From the NCBI RefSeq assembly GCF_030246845.1, contig NZ_CP126889.1, forward strand, positions 992,001 to 1,056,000: a DNA stretch of 64,000 bases, given 5' to 3'. Below, one piece after another: positions 42,723 through 51,573 of the stretch (position 1 is the stretch's first letter; every line of letters starts with the position of its first letter). The DNA is from Enhydrobacter sp. GTDB lineage: Bacteria; Pseudomonadota; Alphaproteobacteria; Reyranellales; Reyranellaceae. Below the pieces are notes generated by a model. That model was not told the origin of the DNA and ran no database searches. It was given only the letters and a program-made list of their open reading frames with translations. The position numbers and the translations under genes were made by a program.

Positions 42723-44582
42723 ATGCAGCTTAGGTTCCTCCACATCACCGGCCCGGATGCCGAACCAGCGACCGTCGACTTTGCCGCCGGCCTCAATGTG
42801 ATCAATGGCCCGTCGAACACTGGAAAGTCGTACATCCTGCGGATGATCGACTACCTGCTTGGTGCGCGGGATGCACCGGAGCCGATTAACGAACAGGCGC
42901 TCTATGATCTTGCCCATCTGGGGGTCGTGCTCGATGACGGCACAGAGAAAACCATCATCCGCGCCCTCGCTGGTGGTGAAATCCGGCTGCTGGATGGCCT
43001 GACCAAAGACAGGCCAGCTGCCAAGCAGGGCGAAGCAATGTCGGCCCGGCACAACGCGAAGTCCTCGCTTTCAAAATTTCTCCTGGGTCATCTTCCAGCT
43101 GGGAATGTCGCGGCGAACAATGCTCGCATCCGGACTAACGCCAAGATGGAAACCAAAGAGCTGAGTTTCCGCGATCTCGGGCTGTATGCTTTGGTCGATG
43201 AAGGCAAGATTCAGGCCCGGACCTCGCCCATCCTATCCGGTCAATACACGTCGAGGACCCCCGAGACGTCGGTATTCAAGTTTGTGCTTACCGGCGTCGA
43301 CGATGCTGCTCTTGACGTAGGGAAGCCTGATACCACGCAGAGTCTCAGGAAGGCGGCCCAGCTGGAACTGATCGACCAGCAAATTCGCGATCTTGACCAG
43401 GAGATCGCGGCGGCAGACCACGATCGCGATGAGTTGGAGAAGCTGGAATCATCCATCGATAACGAGTTGACTTTGAGCTTCGTGGTACAGGAACGGACCG
43501 AAGCCGATTATCGGGAATTGACCAAGACGCGACGTGAGCTTCGTGCCGAGCTAGAAGCCGCCCAGGACCGAATGGCCGAGATCGATACGCTGCAAGCCCG
43601 TTTCGCTCTGCTTGAGCAGCACTATGGGTCGGATCAGGATAGGTTGGCTGCGATCATCGAGGCTGGTGTTCTTTTTTCGCTCGAAGACGGCGAGACCTGC
43701 CCAATTTGCGGTGCTCAACCAGCGAATCATCGCCCCTCCGCCGCTTGCGATGGCAACATCGATGAGATCGTCGAGGCTGCGAAGGCCGAGACTACTGATT
43801 TGCAGCAGAGGGCGGCCGAACTGAAGGAAACGATGGAGGGCCTTGCCGAGGAACGCGACGAGCTGGACGAACGAAGCCTCGAGATCATGGAGGAGCTCCA
43901 AGAGCTGCATAAAGATATCAGTCGCGAAGTGCCGTCTGTTCAGACCGTTCGAACCGCGACGAAGCAAATCGTTGACCGTAAGGTCGGTGTTCAGAAGAGC
44001 CTAGACCTGATCCGGCGTCGCGATGCGCTTCAAGCCCGCCGCGATGAACTCGGAGTAAGTCCCGGGTACGACAGCACGACTATCGTTGCAGAACAGTCGC
44101 TGAACGGTACGGTGCTGAACGAATTCAGCGTGGTCGTCGAGTCAGAGCTGAAGGCATGGGAATTCCCCAACGCAGACCGGGTCTTTTTCGATCTTCCCAA
44201 ACTGGACATTTCGGTTTCGGGGAAACCGAGAAGCGCGAACGGGAAAGGCGTCCGTGCGCTGCTGCATGGCGCGTTTAGCGTCGGCTTAATGAAATACTGC
44301 CTCGAGCGCAAACGCTCTCATCCCGGCTTCCTCGTTCTCGACACGCTCTTCGTAACCTACAGGGATCCCGATGGCTTGGATGATGCGGCTATCAAGGCCA
44401 CGCCGCTGAAGGACAAAGCGTTCGCGGCTTTTGCAGAACTATCGAAGCATTACCAGTTGATCATCCTAGACAACGTAGACGTCCCGGAGTGGCTGCCGGA
44501 ACGTTCGAACTACATCCATTTCACTGCCCAACCAACGCAAGGTCGCGCTGGCTTTTTCCCGTTGCCACGCAGTTACTCCTGA
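42723..44582 (+). CDS. ABC-3C system ATPase, Rad50/SMC-like with zinc hook
   Basis: A 619-residue ABC-class ATPase. N-terminal Walker A is GPSNTGKS (residues 29-36) after LNVIN. Two coiled-coil arms (residues ~210-300 and ~340-440) flank a CPICG zinc-hook motif at Cys326/Cys329. The C-terminal Walker B-like strand is GFLVLDTLFVTYRDPDG, with Asp but no adjacent Glu. This is the sensor/motor of the three-gene system; Rad50-like partners usually sense DNA ends or invading DNA. Codon usage is less GC-biased than the chromosome to the left. Confidence 0.8.
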   Translation: MQLRFLHITGPDAEPATVDFAAGLNVINGPSNTGKSYILRMIDYLLGARDAPEPINEQALYDLAHLGVVLDDGTEKTIIRALAGGEIRLLDGLTKDRPAAKQGEAMSARHNAKSSLSKFLLGHLPAGNVAANNARIRTNAKMETKELSFRDLGLYALVDEGKIQARTSPILSGQYTSRTPETSVFKFVLTGVDDAALDVGKPDTTQSLRKAAQLELIDQQIRDLDQEIAAADHDRDELEKLESSIDNELTLSFVVQERTEADYRELTKTRRELRAELEAAQDRMAEIDTLQARFALLEQHYGSDQDRLAAIIEAGVLFSLEDGETCPICGAQPANHRPSAACDGNIDEIVEAAKAETTDLQQRAAELKETMEGLAEERDELDERSLEIMEELQELHKDISREVPSVQTVRTATKQIVDRKVGVQKSLDLIRRRDALQARRDELGVSPGYDSTTIVAEQSLNGTVLNEFSVVVESELKAWEFPNADRVFFDLPKLDISVSGKPRSANGKGVRALLHGAFSVGLMKYCLERKRSHPGFLVLDTLFVTYRDPDGLDDAAIKATPLKDKAFAAFAELSKHYQLIILDNVDVPEWLPERSNYIHFTAQPTQGRAGFFPLPRSYS

Positions 44583-44874
44583 TCGGTTCCACCGGTCGTC
44601 GGTGCCGTCGAGAGGAGTGACGACATCGGTGACCTGATGGCCCACATTCTCCTCCACTGCGCCAGCTTGCTCAGGATTAATTGCCGTCCCCACCCGAGAT
44701 GCCGTTCGGCAAAGGAACCGAGGCGCGTCGGCGTCAACGAAATCTTGATGGGGTTGTCGACGACCAGATCATAGAAATCGGCATCGTCTGCAAATAGATA
44801 GGACCTCGGCGAAAGTCCTAGCTCAATGGCGTCCAGGATAGTGGTTTTGGTCGAGTACCGGGGCCGATCAGGCA

Positions 44875-44882
44875 ATTAAGCC
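44875..44882. repeat. IS target-site duplication, left copy (right copy 46311-46318)
   Basis: ATTAAGCC occurs immediately outside both inverted repeats. The identity of both copies indicates the insertion has not been scrambled by later recombination and may be recent compared with the other lesions in the target gene. Confidence 0.9.
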
Positions 44883-46310
44883 GGTCGTGTCCCGGATGGT
44901 GGTGTAGCTGGGGAGAGCAAGGCCGCGAGCGAGCGCGCTGTTTGATGGCGCCGTAGCGAGGGAGCGGCCTTGCGGGGGTCACCGGCGATTTCCGGTTAGG
45001 GTTTGGTTGCGAGCTCCAACCTGCACGCGAGGAACCACCGATGACCGAAGAGATGATGGACCTGCGTTCGCTTGTCGAGAAGGCCCCTGACGCTGACGTT
45101 CTGCGCGAGATGATCGCCTTTGCTGCCGAGCGCCTGATGGAGATCGAGGTCGGTGCGCTGACCGGCGCCGCCCATGGCGAGAAGAGCGCCACGCGACTGG
45201 CCCAGCGCAACGGCTATCGCGACCGGGATTGGGAGACGCGGGCCGGCACGGTGGAGCTGCGCATCCCCAAGCTGCGCCGCGGCAGCTACTTCCCCAGCTT
45301 CCTCGAGCCGCGCCGCATGGCCGAGAAGGCCCTGACCGCGGTGATCCAGGAGGCCTACATCCAAGGCGTCTCCACCCGATCGGTCGACGACCTGGTCAAG
45401 GCCTTGGGCATGAGCGGCATCTCCAAGAGCCAGGTCAGCCGGCTGTGCGAGGAGATCGACCAGCGGGTGAAGGCCTTCCTCGACCGGCCGATCGAGGGCG
45501 ACTGGCCCTATCTGTGGATCGACGCCACCTACGTGAAGGTGCGCCAGGCCGGCCGCATCGTCTCGGTCGCCGTCATCGTCGCCGTCGGCGTCAACGCCGA
45601 CGGCCGGCGCGAGGTGCTGGGCATGGATATCGGCCCGTCCGAAGCCGAGACCTTCTGGACGGCGTTCCTCAGGAAGCTGACGCGCCGCGGCTTGCGCGGC
45701 GTCAAGCTGGTCATCTCCGACGCCCATGAAGGTATCAAGGCAGCGATCTCCAAGATCCTCACCGCCACCTGGCAGCGCTGCCGCGTCCACTTCATGCGCA
45801 ACGCCTTGGCGCATGCCGGCCGAAGCGGACGCCGCGTGGTCTCGGCCTTCATCGCCACCGCCTTCGCCCAGGACGATGCCGAGCAGGCGCGTGCGCAGTG
45901 GCGGCGTGTCGCCGATCAGCTCCGACCCAAGGTCCCCAAGCTGGCTACCCTGATGGACGAGGCAGAGCCCGATGTGCTCGCCTACATGAGCTTCCCGGCA
46001 CAGCACCGGGTCAAGCTGCACTCGATCAACCCCCTGGAGCGCCTCAACGGCGAGATCAAGCGCCGCACCGAGGTCGTCGGCATCTTCCCCAATGAAGCGG
46101 CCATCGTTCGACTCGTCGGGGCCATCCTGCTCGAGCAGAACGACGAGTGGGCCGTCCAGCGCTCCCGCTACATCACGCTGGAAAGCATCGCCCCCGTAAG
46201 CGATGATCCTCTCGTCGGGCTGCCTGCTGTGGCTGCCTGATCGATCCGGCTCACGCCGAAGATCGCTGTGCTGACTCAGCGCCAGCTACACCACGTCTCG
46301 GGGCACGATC
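44883..46310 (+). mobile_element. IS256-family insertion sequence (1428 bp)
   Basis: The ends are imperfect 29-bp inverted repeats (44883-44911 and 46282-46310; 23 of 29 identical, with GTGGTGTAGCTGG shared at the inner part). The flanks carry a perfect 8-bp direct repeat ATTAAGCC (44875-44882 and 46311-46318), the target duplication size usual for IS256. One transposase gene fills the element. Removing the element and one repeat rejoins the OLD-like gene text, so the boundaries are well supported. Confidence 0.92.
45041..46240 (+). CDS. IS256 family transposase
   Basis: A 399-residue Mutator-like DDE transposase of full length. Catalytic positions: Asp in [12 protein letters not shown], Asp in [14 protein letters not shown] and Glu in [23 protein letters not shown]. 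The [10 protein letters not shown] block between the second Asp and the Glu is characteristic. GAGGAACCACCG precedes the ATG. It appears intact, so the element may be active. Confidence 0.93.
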   Translation: MTEEMMDLRSLVEKAPDADVLREMIAFAAERLMEIEVGALTGAAHGEKSATRLAQRNGYRDRDWETRAGTVELRIPKLRRGSYFPSFLEPRRMAEKALTAVIQEAYIQGVSTRSVDDLVKALGMSGISKSQVSRLCEEIDQRVKAFLDRPIEGDWPYLWIDATYVKVRQAGRIVSVAVIVAVGVNADGRREVLGMDIGPSEAETFWTAFLRKLTRRGLRGVKLVISDAHEGIKAAISKILTATWQRCRVHFMRNALAHAGRSGRRVVSAFIATAFAQDDAEQARAQWRRVADQLRPKVPKLATLMDEAEPDVLAYMSFPAQHRVKLHSINPLERLNGEIKRRTEVVGIFPNEAAIVRLVGAILLEQNDEWAVQRSRYITLESIAPVSDDPLVGLPAVAA

Positions 46311-46387
46311 ATTAAGCCGGATGCCGGGGGCCAAGTGAGCTATTTGATGCCCCGGAAGTTCCTAATCTCGATCAGCACGATTCGCAT

Positions 46388-46876
46388 TAGGCTCGGCCCC
46401 CTCCGACCTCCCGCTGTATTGTAAAAGCTCTGCTGCAAGGTGCTAGTCCGTTGGCGCCGAAATGGTCCGGCGCCCCTGCGCAAAACCGCGAGGCTCGACT
46501 CTATTCCGCTGACGCTCCACCGAGCCCGCTGCGCGGTCACGACCCTCCGGGTAACGATCGCTGGCGCTTGCGTCCCGTCGGATGCCGGCGGCCGGCGCGC
46601 TCTTCGCGCGCTGCCCTTGTTTTCTTCCAGGCTGCTCACTGGAACCGTCGGTAAACGTCAGATCGGCATCATCCACTAGTCTATTCTCGATCTCAGCCGG
46701 CTTCATGGCGGCGCTCGAGCAGCCCCCTGGGCGAGTGGTCGTTGGGGATGCTACACGCGAGTTCCTTGCCAAGTCTGGGGCGCTCCAACGGGCGGAGGCG
46801 CGGGTCGGCCCCTATCAGGCATTTCACCTTAAGCAGGCTCGTACAAAGATGAGGACACATAGCGGCCCGGAGTCAA
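46388..46876. other. Gap of ~490 bp, no convincing gene
   Basis: Short open frames exist on both strands, including one of 87 residues on the minus strand from MKPAEIENRLVDDADLTFTDGS near 46706, but it has no ribosome site and the rest is Arg/Gly-rich shadow-like sequence. The AT-rich stretch near 46675-46690 (CTAGTCTATTCTC) could carry a promoter. The region probably contains decayed sequence upstream of the OLD-like remnant. Confidence 0.35.
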
Positions 46877-47344
46877 TCAAGACCGGTCAATAAGCGGGCA
46901 AATGCCGCGTTGATTCCGAGCATCTAGCGACGCCCAAATGCGCCATCCCTTCAGCGCGACAAGATCACCTGGGTTCGAGACCTTGCCCGCGGTGTTGAAG
47001 ATCAGTACGTCACCGCCAGCCTTTGTCGAGCGAAAACGAAACTCCGGGCCGTGGGGCCCGAGCAAGAGGACGCCGGCATCATCGATGGATGAACTCACTC
47101 CCTTGGAAAGGTCTGTTTCCACAAGCCATTCGGTACCAAAACTGAAGCAAGCCGTGTCCGGCATGAGCGGCCAATGCCTGCCGAGTTCTTTAGGGTCTTT
47201 ACTGGAGACGCAGCCGAACACCCGATTGTCGCCATCACGCCCGATGATCACCCCGAACGTTTCAGGGGCGGATGCGAGGAAGACCAGACTGCCATCGGGC
47301 GCCGATTTGATCTTCGTGTAGATAGGAGTATTCACCACGTTCAT
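46877..47344 (-). CDS. Hypothetical protein, divergent from DNA methyltransferase
   Basis: A 155-residue protein, MNVVNTPIYTKIKSAPDGSLVFLASAPETFGVIIGRDGDNRVFG... GWRIWASLDARNQRGICPLIDRS. The ATG at 47344 has GGGAGG 7-12 bp upstream, which supports translation. The composition suggests an all-beta fold; no signal peptide or membrane segment. No family recognised. Its divergent position 113 bp from the methyltransferase suggests shared regulation, so it may be an accessory of that system. Confidence 0.55.
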   Translation of the reverse strand: MNVVNTPIYTKIKSAPDGSLVFLASAPETFGVIIGRDGDNRVFGCVSSKDPKELGRHWPLMPDTACFSFGTEWLVETDLSKGVSSSIDDAGVLLLGPHGPEFRFRSTKAGGDVLIFNTAGKVSNPGDLVALKGWRIWASLDARNQRGICPLIDRS

Positions 47345-47375
47345 TGCGACCTCCCTGCACCGTCTGGCCAACTAC

Positions 47376-47440
47376 CGGCGCGCGCCGGCGAACATAGCGT
47401 GTGGGATAGGCTTTCCCAGGGGATTCATGTGCGGCCGCAC
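47376..47440. promoter_or_regulatory. Two GC palindromes in divergent methyltransferase promoter
   Basis: CCGGCGCGCGCCGG (47376-47389) is a 14-bp perfect palindrome. GTGCGGCCGCAC (47429-47440) is a 12-bp perfect palindrome ending 17 bp before the methyltransferase ATG. Either could be an operator or a methylation site that couples modification to expression. GC-rich palindromes arise by chance more often in such a genome, so evidence is modest. Confidence 0.35.
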
Positions 47441-47457
47441 CTGAGGTATGATGCGGC

Positions 47458-48654
47458 ATGGGGAGCAAGAAACGCCAACTACTACTGTCGTCAAAGGCAG
47501 AAGCAGCATTGATCGAGAGCGCTCGCAGTCTGGACCGCGTGAGCGGCTTGACACATACCTACTACAAGTACCCAGCTCGTTTTTCCCCCGGCTTCGCACG
47601 AGCAGCTATTGAGGCTTTTACAGACCCGGGTGATGTTGTTATCGACAACCATGTTGGAGGTGGCACGACGCTCGTGGAAGCGATTGCGCTCGGACGGCAC
47701 GCTATCGGTGTTGATATCAGTTCTTTGGCTCACTTCGTGAGTCGCGCAAAGACTGTAATTTATAGCGGCATGGAACTAGAGCGTATCGAGAGGTGGGTTC
47801 AGCGCGTTTACACGGCAATCAACCTAGCCGAGCCGGCTCAACGGCTGGTCGGCTACGATGACTACTACAAGCACCTCGATCATCCTGGCCGATGGCGCTT
47901 ACGGCATGCCATTGAGCAAGCGCTATCAAGCGCGCGGCGCCTCCGCTCAGACAGGCTAGAAATGTTTGCTCGGTGCGCAATCCTTCGAGCCGCACAGTGG
48001 GCGCTCGACGGACGCCGCGAGGCTCCTTCTATAGACGATTTCCGGAGTGCGCTGTCCGATATTGCGACTGAAATGCTAACCGGCGCCTGGGACTTGGCGA
48101 TTGCAGCGGCGAGATACGATCACCGACCGAGAGCGACTGTCCTTCATCGTTCGGCGGCGCAACTCGATACGGATGGGCGACTTAAGAAAAGACAATCGCC
48201 CAAGCTCGTACTTACTTCTCCCCCTTACCCAGGCATTCACGTTCTTTATCACCGATGGCAGGTGGGCGGCGGCAAAGAAGCGCCTTTGCCCTTCATGATT
48301 GCCAACAAGCTCGATGGCGCCGGCGAATCCTACTACACAATGGGGAATCGAAGGCATCCCGGGTTGGACCCCTATTTCGAAAACATCGGCGCATCGATGG
48401 CCGCGGTGGCTCAGCTTGCGACGCGCAAGACCATCGTCGTGCAAATGTTGGCCTTCAGCGAGGCCGAATGGCAACTTCCCAAGTACATCGAAACACTATC
48501 CAAGGCAGGACTAGCAGAGGTCTTCTTGCCGACGCTCATCGGCAAGGGTGACGGTCGCTTGTGGCGACAAGTGCCCAATAGACGTTGGTACTCGCATCAA
48601 CAGGGTGACACTCCCGGCAGCAAGGAGGTTGTCCTCATTCACCGCAAAAGCTGA
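47458..48654 (+). CDS. DNA methyltransferase (beta-class N4/N6 type)
   Basis: A 398-residue protein. The order is: N-terminal THTYYKYPARFSPGFARAAIEAF, then the SAM-binding motif I DNHVGGGTTLVEAIALGRHAIGVDIS, then the catalytic motif IV TSPPYPGIHVLYHRW near residue 260. TSPPY indicates N4-cytosine or N6-adenine amino methylation. Motif I has DNH where DPF is usual, so cofactor binding should be checked. It is convergent with a GHKL ATPase gene with 5 bp between stops, a neighbourhood reported for MutL/MORC-type ATPases linked to restriction-modification. GC content is visibly lower than in the chromosome to the left. Confidence 0.8.
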   Translation: MGSKKRQLLLSSKAEAALIESARSLDRVSGLTHTYYKYPARFSPGFARAAIEAFTDPGDVVIDNHVGGGTTLVEAIALGRHAIGVDISSLAHFVSRAKTVIYSGMELERIERWVQRVYTAINLAEPAQRLVGYDDYYKHLDHPGRWRLRHAIEQALSSARRLRSDRLEMFARCAILRAAQWALDGRREAPSIDDFRSALSDIATEMLTGAWDLAIAAARYDHRPRATVLHRSAAQLDTDGRLKKRQSPKLVLTSPPYPGIHVLYHRWQVGGGKEAPLPFMIANKLDGAGESYYTMGNRRHPGLDPYFENIGASMAAVAQLATRKTIVVQMLAFSEAEWQLPKYIETLSKAGLAEVFLPTLIGKGDGRLWRQVPNRRWYSHQQGDTPGSKEVVLIHRKS

Positions 48655-48659
48655 GCCAG

Positions 48660-51209
48660 TCAGCCGGTCGCAGCCTCCAGTCCGTCGAGACCATCGTCAC
48701 GCTCCGAAAGGTCTTCCAGGCTGAGTGACGTTAGCGCGAGCATAAAAGGGGCGAGCCCTCGACATGTTCGCTCAATCCGGTCTTCCACAGGTGGCGGCGC
48801 GGGCTGATCCTCAGCCTTCCCTTGGGGAGATGCTCCGGCCGATTTCTTCTCCGCATTGTGCTGATGAAGCATCGATAGTCCAACCAGGATGTTTCCGTAC
48901 ATGAACTGATTTCGAGCAGAAGCATCGTCGAGCTTGCGCAGCTTGATCTCGTTCAGCAGAGACACGTTGTCCATATTGATGCGGAAGACATTCCGTTCTT
49001 CGTTCGCCTCGTCGTAGTAGCATCCTACGGTCATCGCAGTGTGTTCATCGAACTTATGCGCGCCCCAGTGATCTCGATAGATGGGTTCGATCTTTGGCAT
49101 ATCTAGTTGCTGCGGACGCTCACGGTCTTTGCCATTGGCCTTGCTTGGCGCCCTCTGATCGGCGTTCTTCCTGCCGCCTTCACGATGCTCAGACCAGGGA
49201 CGCACCACGACATCCAACTTATTTTCAAACTCCGTCCGTGTGTCCCTTGTCGTCGCAACAAATCGAAGGGTGGAGTTTACCTCTGCACCCTCCGGCAGAG
49301 TGACCATGACGCTAGCAGAACCGCGCCTCAATGTCGGGCCAACGAACGAGACCTTCTGCTGATTGCCAGCCTCATCGACGTAACAGAGCGAGAACTGTCC
49401 ACCCTCGATTCGCCGGGAAAAGTAGTCATCCCTTGCATCGGTCTCGAAGGTTAGGCGCATTCGGTAGTTTATGGGGCAGTCTCGCTTCTGAACCTGACCA
49501 TAAGGGACGTTCCGCCACTTGAAGAAGGTCGGATAGACTTCTCCTTTGAACGGCTTCTCGTCGCCCCGGCCGGCCGGCTGGGTGTTGAAAGGCGCAGTGA
49601 TCCGCTGCCCCAGATGCAGCAGTGCCGTTAAGTTGGGTGATCGACGAATTAGCTGCTGAAGGACATCCGCCAAAGGCTTGTCGTCCTTCATCTTCTCGGA
49701 AGTCTGATCCTGTTGCCGCCTATTTCGGAGCTGCCTCAAGGTGTCATCGTTGCGCAGCGTTTGCTCAAGGCCATCGATTAGCTCGACCTTGAACTCATTC
49801 TCCGTCAAGCGATCACGAGACGGCATGAACAAGTCCTCGCGGACATCGTCGCTCATTCGGTCGCATTCGATGAACACTAGGAGGTCGTCCGCCAGCGGCT
49901 TCAGCTTGACCTCCTCGCGGCGAAAGAAGTCCTTCGGCAACGTCCCTTGTGTTTGGCCGTTCCGAACGAATAGAACGCCCTCGCGCTTTCTGTACCGTTT
50001 CAGCCCTCCGAGCTTCTTCCTGCTTGCGGTTTCTTCTTCGTCGTCCGCGCTACGTGATGTGCCCGCCGGCTTGAAGGCGTACACTACCGCCAGTAGCTGT
50101 TCTCCGGCAGGGGCGAAAGGCAACGCGATTGGAAAGCCAGCCTCGACGTTGGGAGTGTTGTTCAGCCGCCTTCTCAAGCCACTCAACGTCGTCTCGCGAC
50201 TGCCCTGGGGTAGATATTTTCCACCAGAACTGCGGAATTCGTAGACGCGGATTGGCAGAGCGATCTCCGGCAACAGCAGATCAAGACGGCTCAAGATGCT
50301 TTGCCCGCGGAGGATATTTGAGCGCTCCCCCAGATACTTGTAATCGAAGAGTTTGATTGACGTGCCATAGCGCGCGGCACGGCCATACGGCTTCTCCTTA
50401 TCTGGGTAGAAGTCCAGCGTCTCGGCTACGAATGCCAAGACACGGCCATTTCGATCAGCATACTCGGAGCCCACCCCGACGGGTGCAAGATAGGTGTAGA
50501 TTGAGTTGCGCCGACCGCCTTGGGGCCGCTCGCGGCGCACGACCGTGAAGCCCCATTTCGAGTCGTCGGCATCTGGGTCAGGACCGAGAAGCTTCGGATT
50601 CCGGCGACTGATCACAAGTTGTAGATTGTGGTTTCCGCAAAATCTCAACGCACCCGTGCCGCCTTGGTTGAACTGTCCCTGAACGAACGGGATGTACATC
50701 TTGTTGGGCTTGCTCAACGACATGATGGTCGTTGGCAGCTTTCCTGGCGTTTGCCCTTCGCCACAATCGCTAACGGTCAGATTCAGGACGGGGCGCTGCC
50801 CAGTGGATGTCACCGTTATGCCCTGCGCCACCTCGCGGATGCGGTCTTCATGCCAATCATCAATAGTGCCACCAGTGGAGAGCTTTTTTCCCGTTCCACC
50901 TTCGAAAAACCGGGCCACGGCTTCTCTGATATTCTTGGGTGCTTCCGCACCGCGCGGGTCAATGTTCCGCTCTAAGCACTCGTTAATGAGCCGAGCATCA
51001 ACGGCGTTAACGATCTTTTCGACCAGAGCGGCTTCGGCAAGGCTTTGCTGGTTGCCGCCTTGACCCCAATTGTTCTCCACGTCGCCGTAGTTCCTCCAAA
51101 GAGCCGGCTTGTCCCAAAAGCCCGCCTTGGACAACAGCGCGATCACTTCTTCCTCAGCCTCAGAGTGCAACAGGGCGATACAAAGGTCCCTGATCTGACC
51201 ATTAGTCAT
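48660..51209 (-). CDS. GHKL-type (HSP90/MutL/MORC-like) ATPase, putative defence protein
   Basis: About 849 residues. The Bergerat fold is complete: N box ALVEKIVNAVDARL near residues 64-77, G1 VSDCGEGQTP near 150, G2 QFNQGGTGALRF near 183 and a G3-like GTSIKLF near 290. The long remainder has no nuclease motif I can identify; its last ~200 residues (IYRDHWGAHKFDEHTAMTVGCYYDE...) look like a separate domain. The ATG at 51209 is chosen for GGAGGG 9 bp upstream; a TTG at 51218 is in frame. The small helical protein gene lies 35 bp upstream in the same operon, and the methyltransferase is convergent. Confidence 0.78.
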   Translation of the reverse strand: MTNGQIRDLCIALLHSEAEEEVIALLSKAGFWDKPALWRNYGDVENNWGQGGNQQSLAEAALVEKIVNAVDARLINECLERNIDPRGAEAPKNIREAVARFFEGGTGKKLSTGGTIDDWHEDRIREVAQGITVTSTGQRPVLNLTVSDCGEGQTPGKLPTTIMSLSKPNKMYIPFVQGQFNQGGTGALRFCGNHNLQLVISRRNPKLLGPDPDADDSKWGFTVVRRERPQGGRRNSIYTYLAPVGVGSEYADRNGRVLAFVAETLDFYPDKEKPYGRAARYGTSIKLFDYKYLGERSNILRGQSILSRLDLLLPEIALPIRVYEFRSSGGKYLPQGSRETTLSGLRRRLNNTPNVEAGFPIALPFAPAGEQLLAVVYAFKPAGTSRSADDEEETASRKKLGGLKRYRKREGVLFVRNGQTQGTLPKDFFRREEVKLKPLADDLLVFIECDRMSDDVREDLFMPSRDRLTENEFKVELIDGLEQTLRNDDTLRQLRNRRQQDQTSEKMKDDKPLADVLQQLIRRSPNLTALLHLGQRITAPFNTQPAGRGDEKPFKGEVYPTFFKWRNVPYGQVQKRDCPINYRMRLTFETDARDDYFSRRIEGGQFSLCYVDEAGNQQKVSFVGPTLRRGSASVMVTLPEGAEVNSTLRFVATTRDTRTEFENKLDVVVRPWSEHREGGRKNADQRAPSKANGKDRERPQQLDMPKIEPIYRDHWGAHKFDEHTAMTVGCYYDEANEERNVFRINMDNVSLLNEIKLRKLDDASARNQFMYGNILVGLSMLHQHNAEKKSAGASPQGKAEDQPAPPPVEDRIERTCRGLAPFMLALTSLSLEDLSERDDGLDGLEAATG

Positions 51210-51244
51210 GTGTCCCAACCCTCCCGGTGCAACTCTGGCCTATA

Positions 51245-51514
51245 TTACAACTTGAAGTCTATGACCTCTTTGCCGCCCACCGACATCATGCGGGCCTTCA
51301 TGGCCTCGATTTCCTTAGAGAGAGCGCTCGCGATCCGCTTCACGTCCGCTTCGCTGTACTCATAAGCGTTCTTGTTGCCGAGCTTGGCGATCACCCTGAT
51401 AGCCTTGATGGCATTGGAGGTCCGCTTCTCGGCTAGCTCGACGAACTTCTCGCGCCGTCCGGCGGAACGGGCTTGGGGCGCTTTCTGCGCCAATTTCAGC
51501 TCAGCAGGTGCCAT
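51245..51514 (-). CDS. Small helical protein heading the GHKL ATPase operon
   Basis: An 89-residue, basic, almost all-helical protein: REKFVELAEKRTSNAIKAIRVIAKLGNKNAYEYSEADVKRIASALSKEIEAMKARM. GGAG sits 9 bp before the ATG and a promoter-like sequence lies about 40 bp upstream. I recall similar small proteins (RTxxAIKAIRxIxxLxNxxxYxY) in bacterial gene neighbourhoods but know no function. Being first in the operon of a large ATPase, it could be a regulator, antitoxin-like partner or adaptor. Confidence 0.65.
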   Translation of the reverse strand: MAPAELKLAQKAPQARSAGRREKFVELAEKRTSNAIKAIRVIAKLGNKNAYEYSEADVKRIASALSKEIEAMKARMMSVGGKEVIDFKL

Positions 51515-51546
51515 AAATTTTCTCCTAAATTATACGATTTTTGATG

Positions 51547-51573
51547 ACTATATTGATCGAATTGTAGTGTCAA
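51547..51573 (-). promoter_or_regulatory. Promoter for the small protein/GHKL ATPase operon
   Basis: On the minus strand TTGACA (51568-51573) and TATAGT (51547-51552) are 15 bp apart, followed by a second -10-like TATAAT (51529-51534) closer to the start. The stretch 51510-51575 is strikingly AT-rich compared with the rest of the window, consistent with a strong, acquired promoter. Confidence 0.55.

Larger units (their letters stand above)
44583..46387 (-). pseudogene. Disrupted OLD-like ATP-dependent endonuclease remnant
   Basis: Reading leftward from the ATG at 46387, MRIVLIEIRNFRGIK is followed by a TAG (46340-46342), then LTWPPASGLN up to the IS. Across the IS the text resumes as LNCLIGPG, slips one base, and continues STKTTILDAIELGLSPRSYLFADDADFYDLVVDNPIKISLT, then a joined PTRLGSFAERHLGWGR and a second slip before VEENVGHQVTDVV. 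This is the RecF/OLD-type N-terminus with its P-loop split by the insertion. Most of the protein is missing. The stop, two frameshifts, an internal deletion and the IS make it dead. Confidence 0.75.

Noticed and set aside
46443..46772. Minus-strand frame of about 110 residues upstream of the OLD-like remnant
   Set aside because: No ribosome site, no family text, Arg/Gly-rich second half; left as gap.
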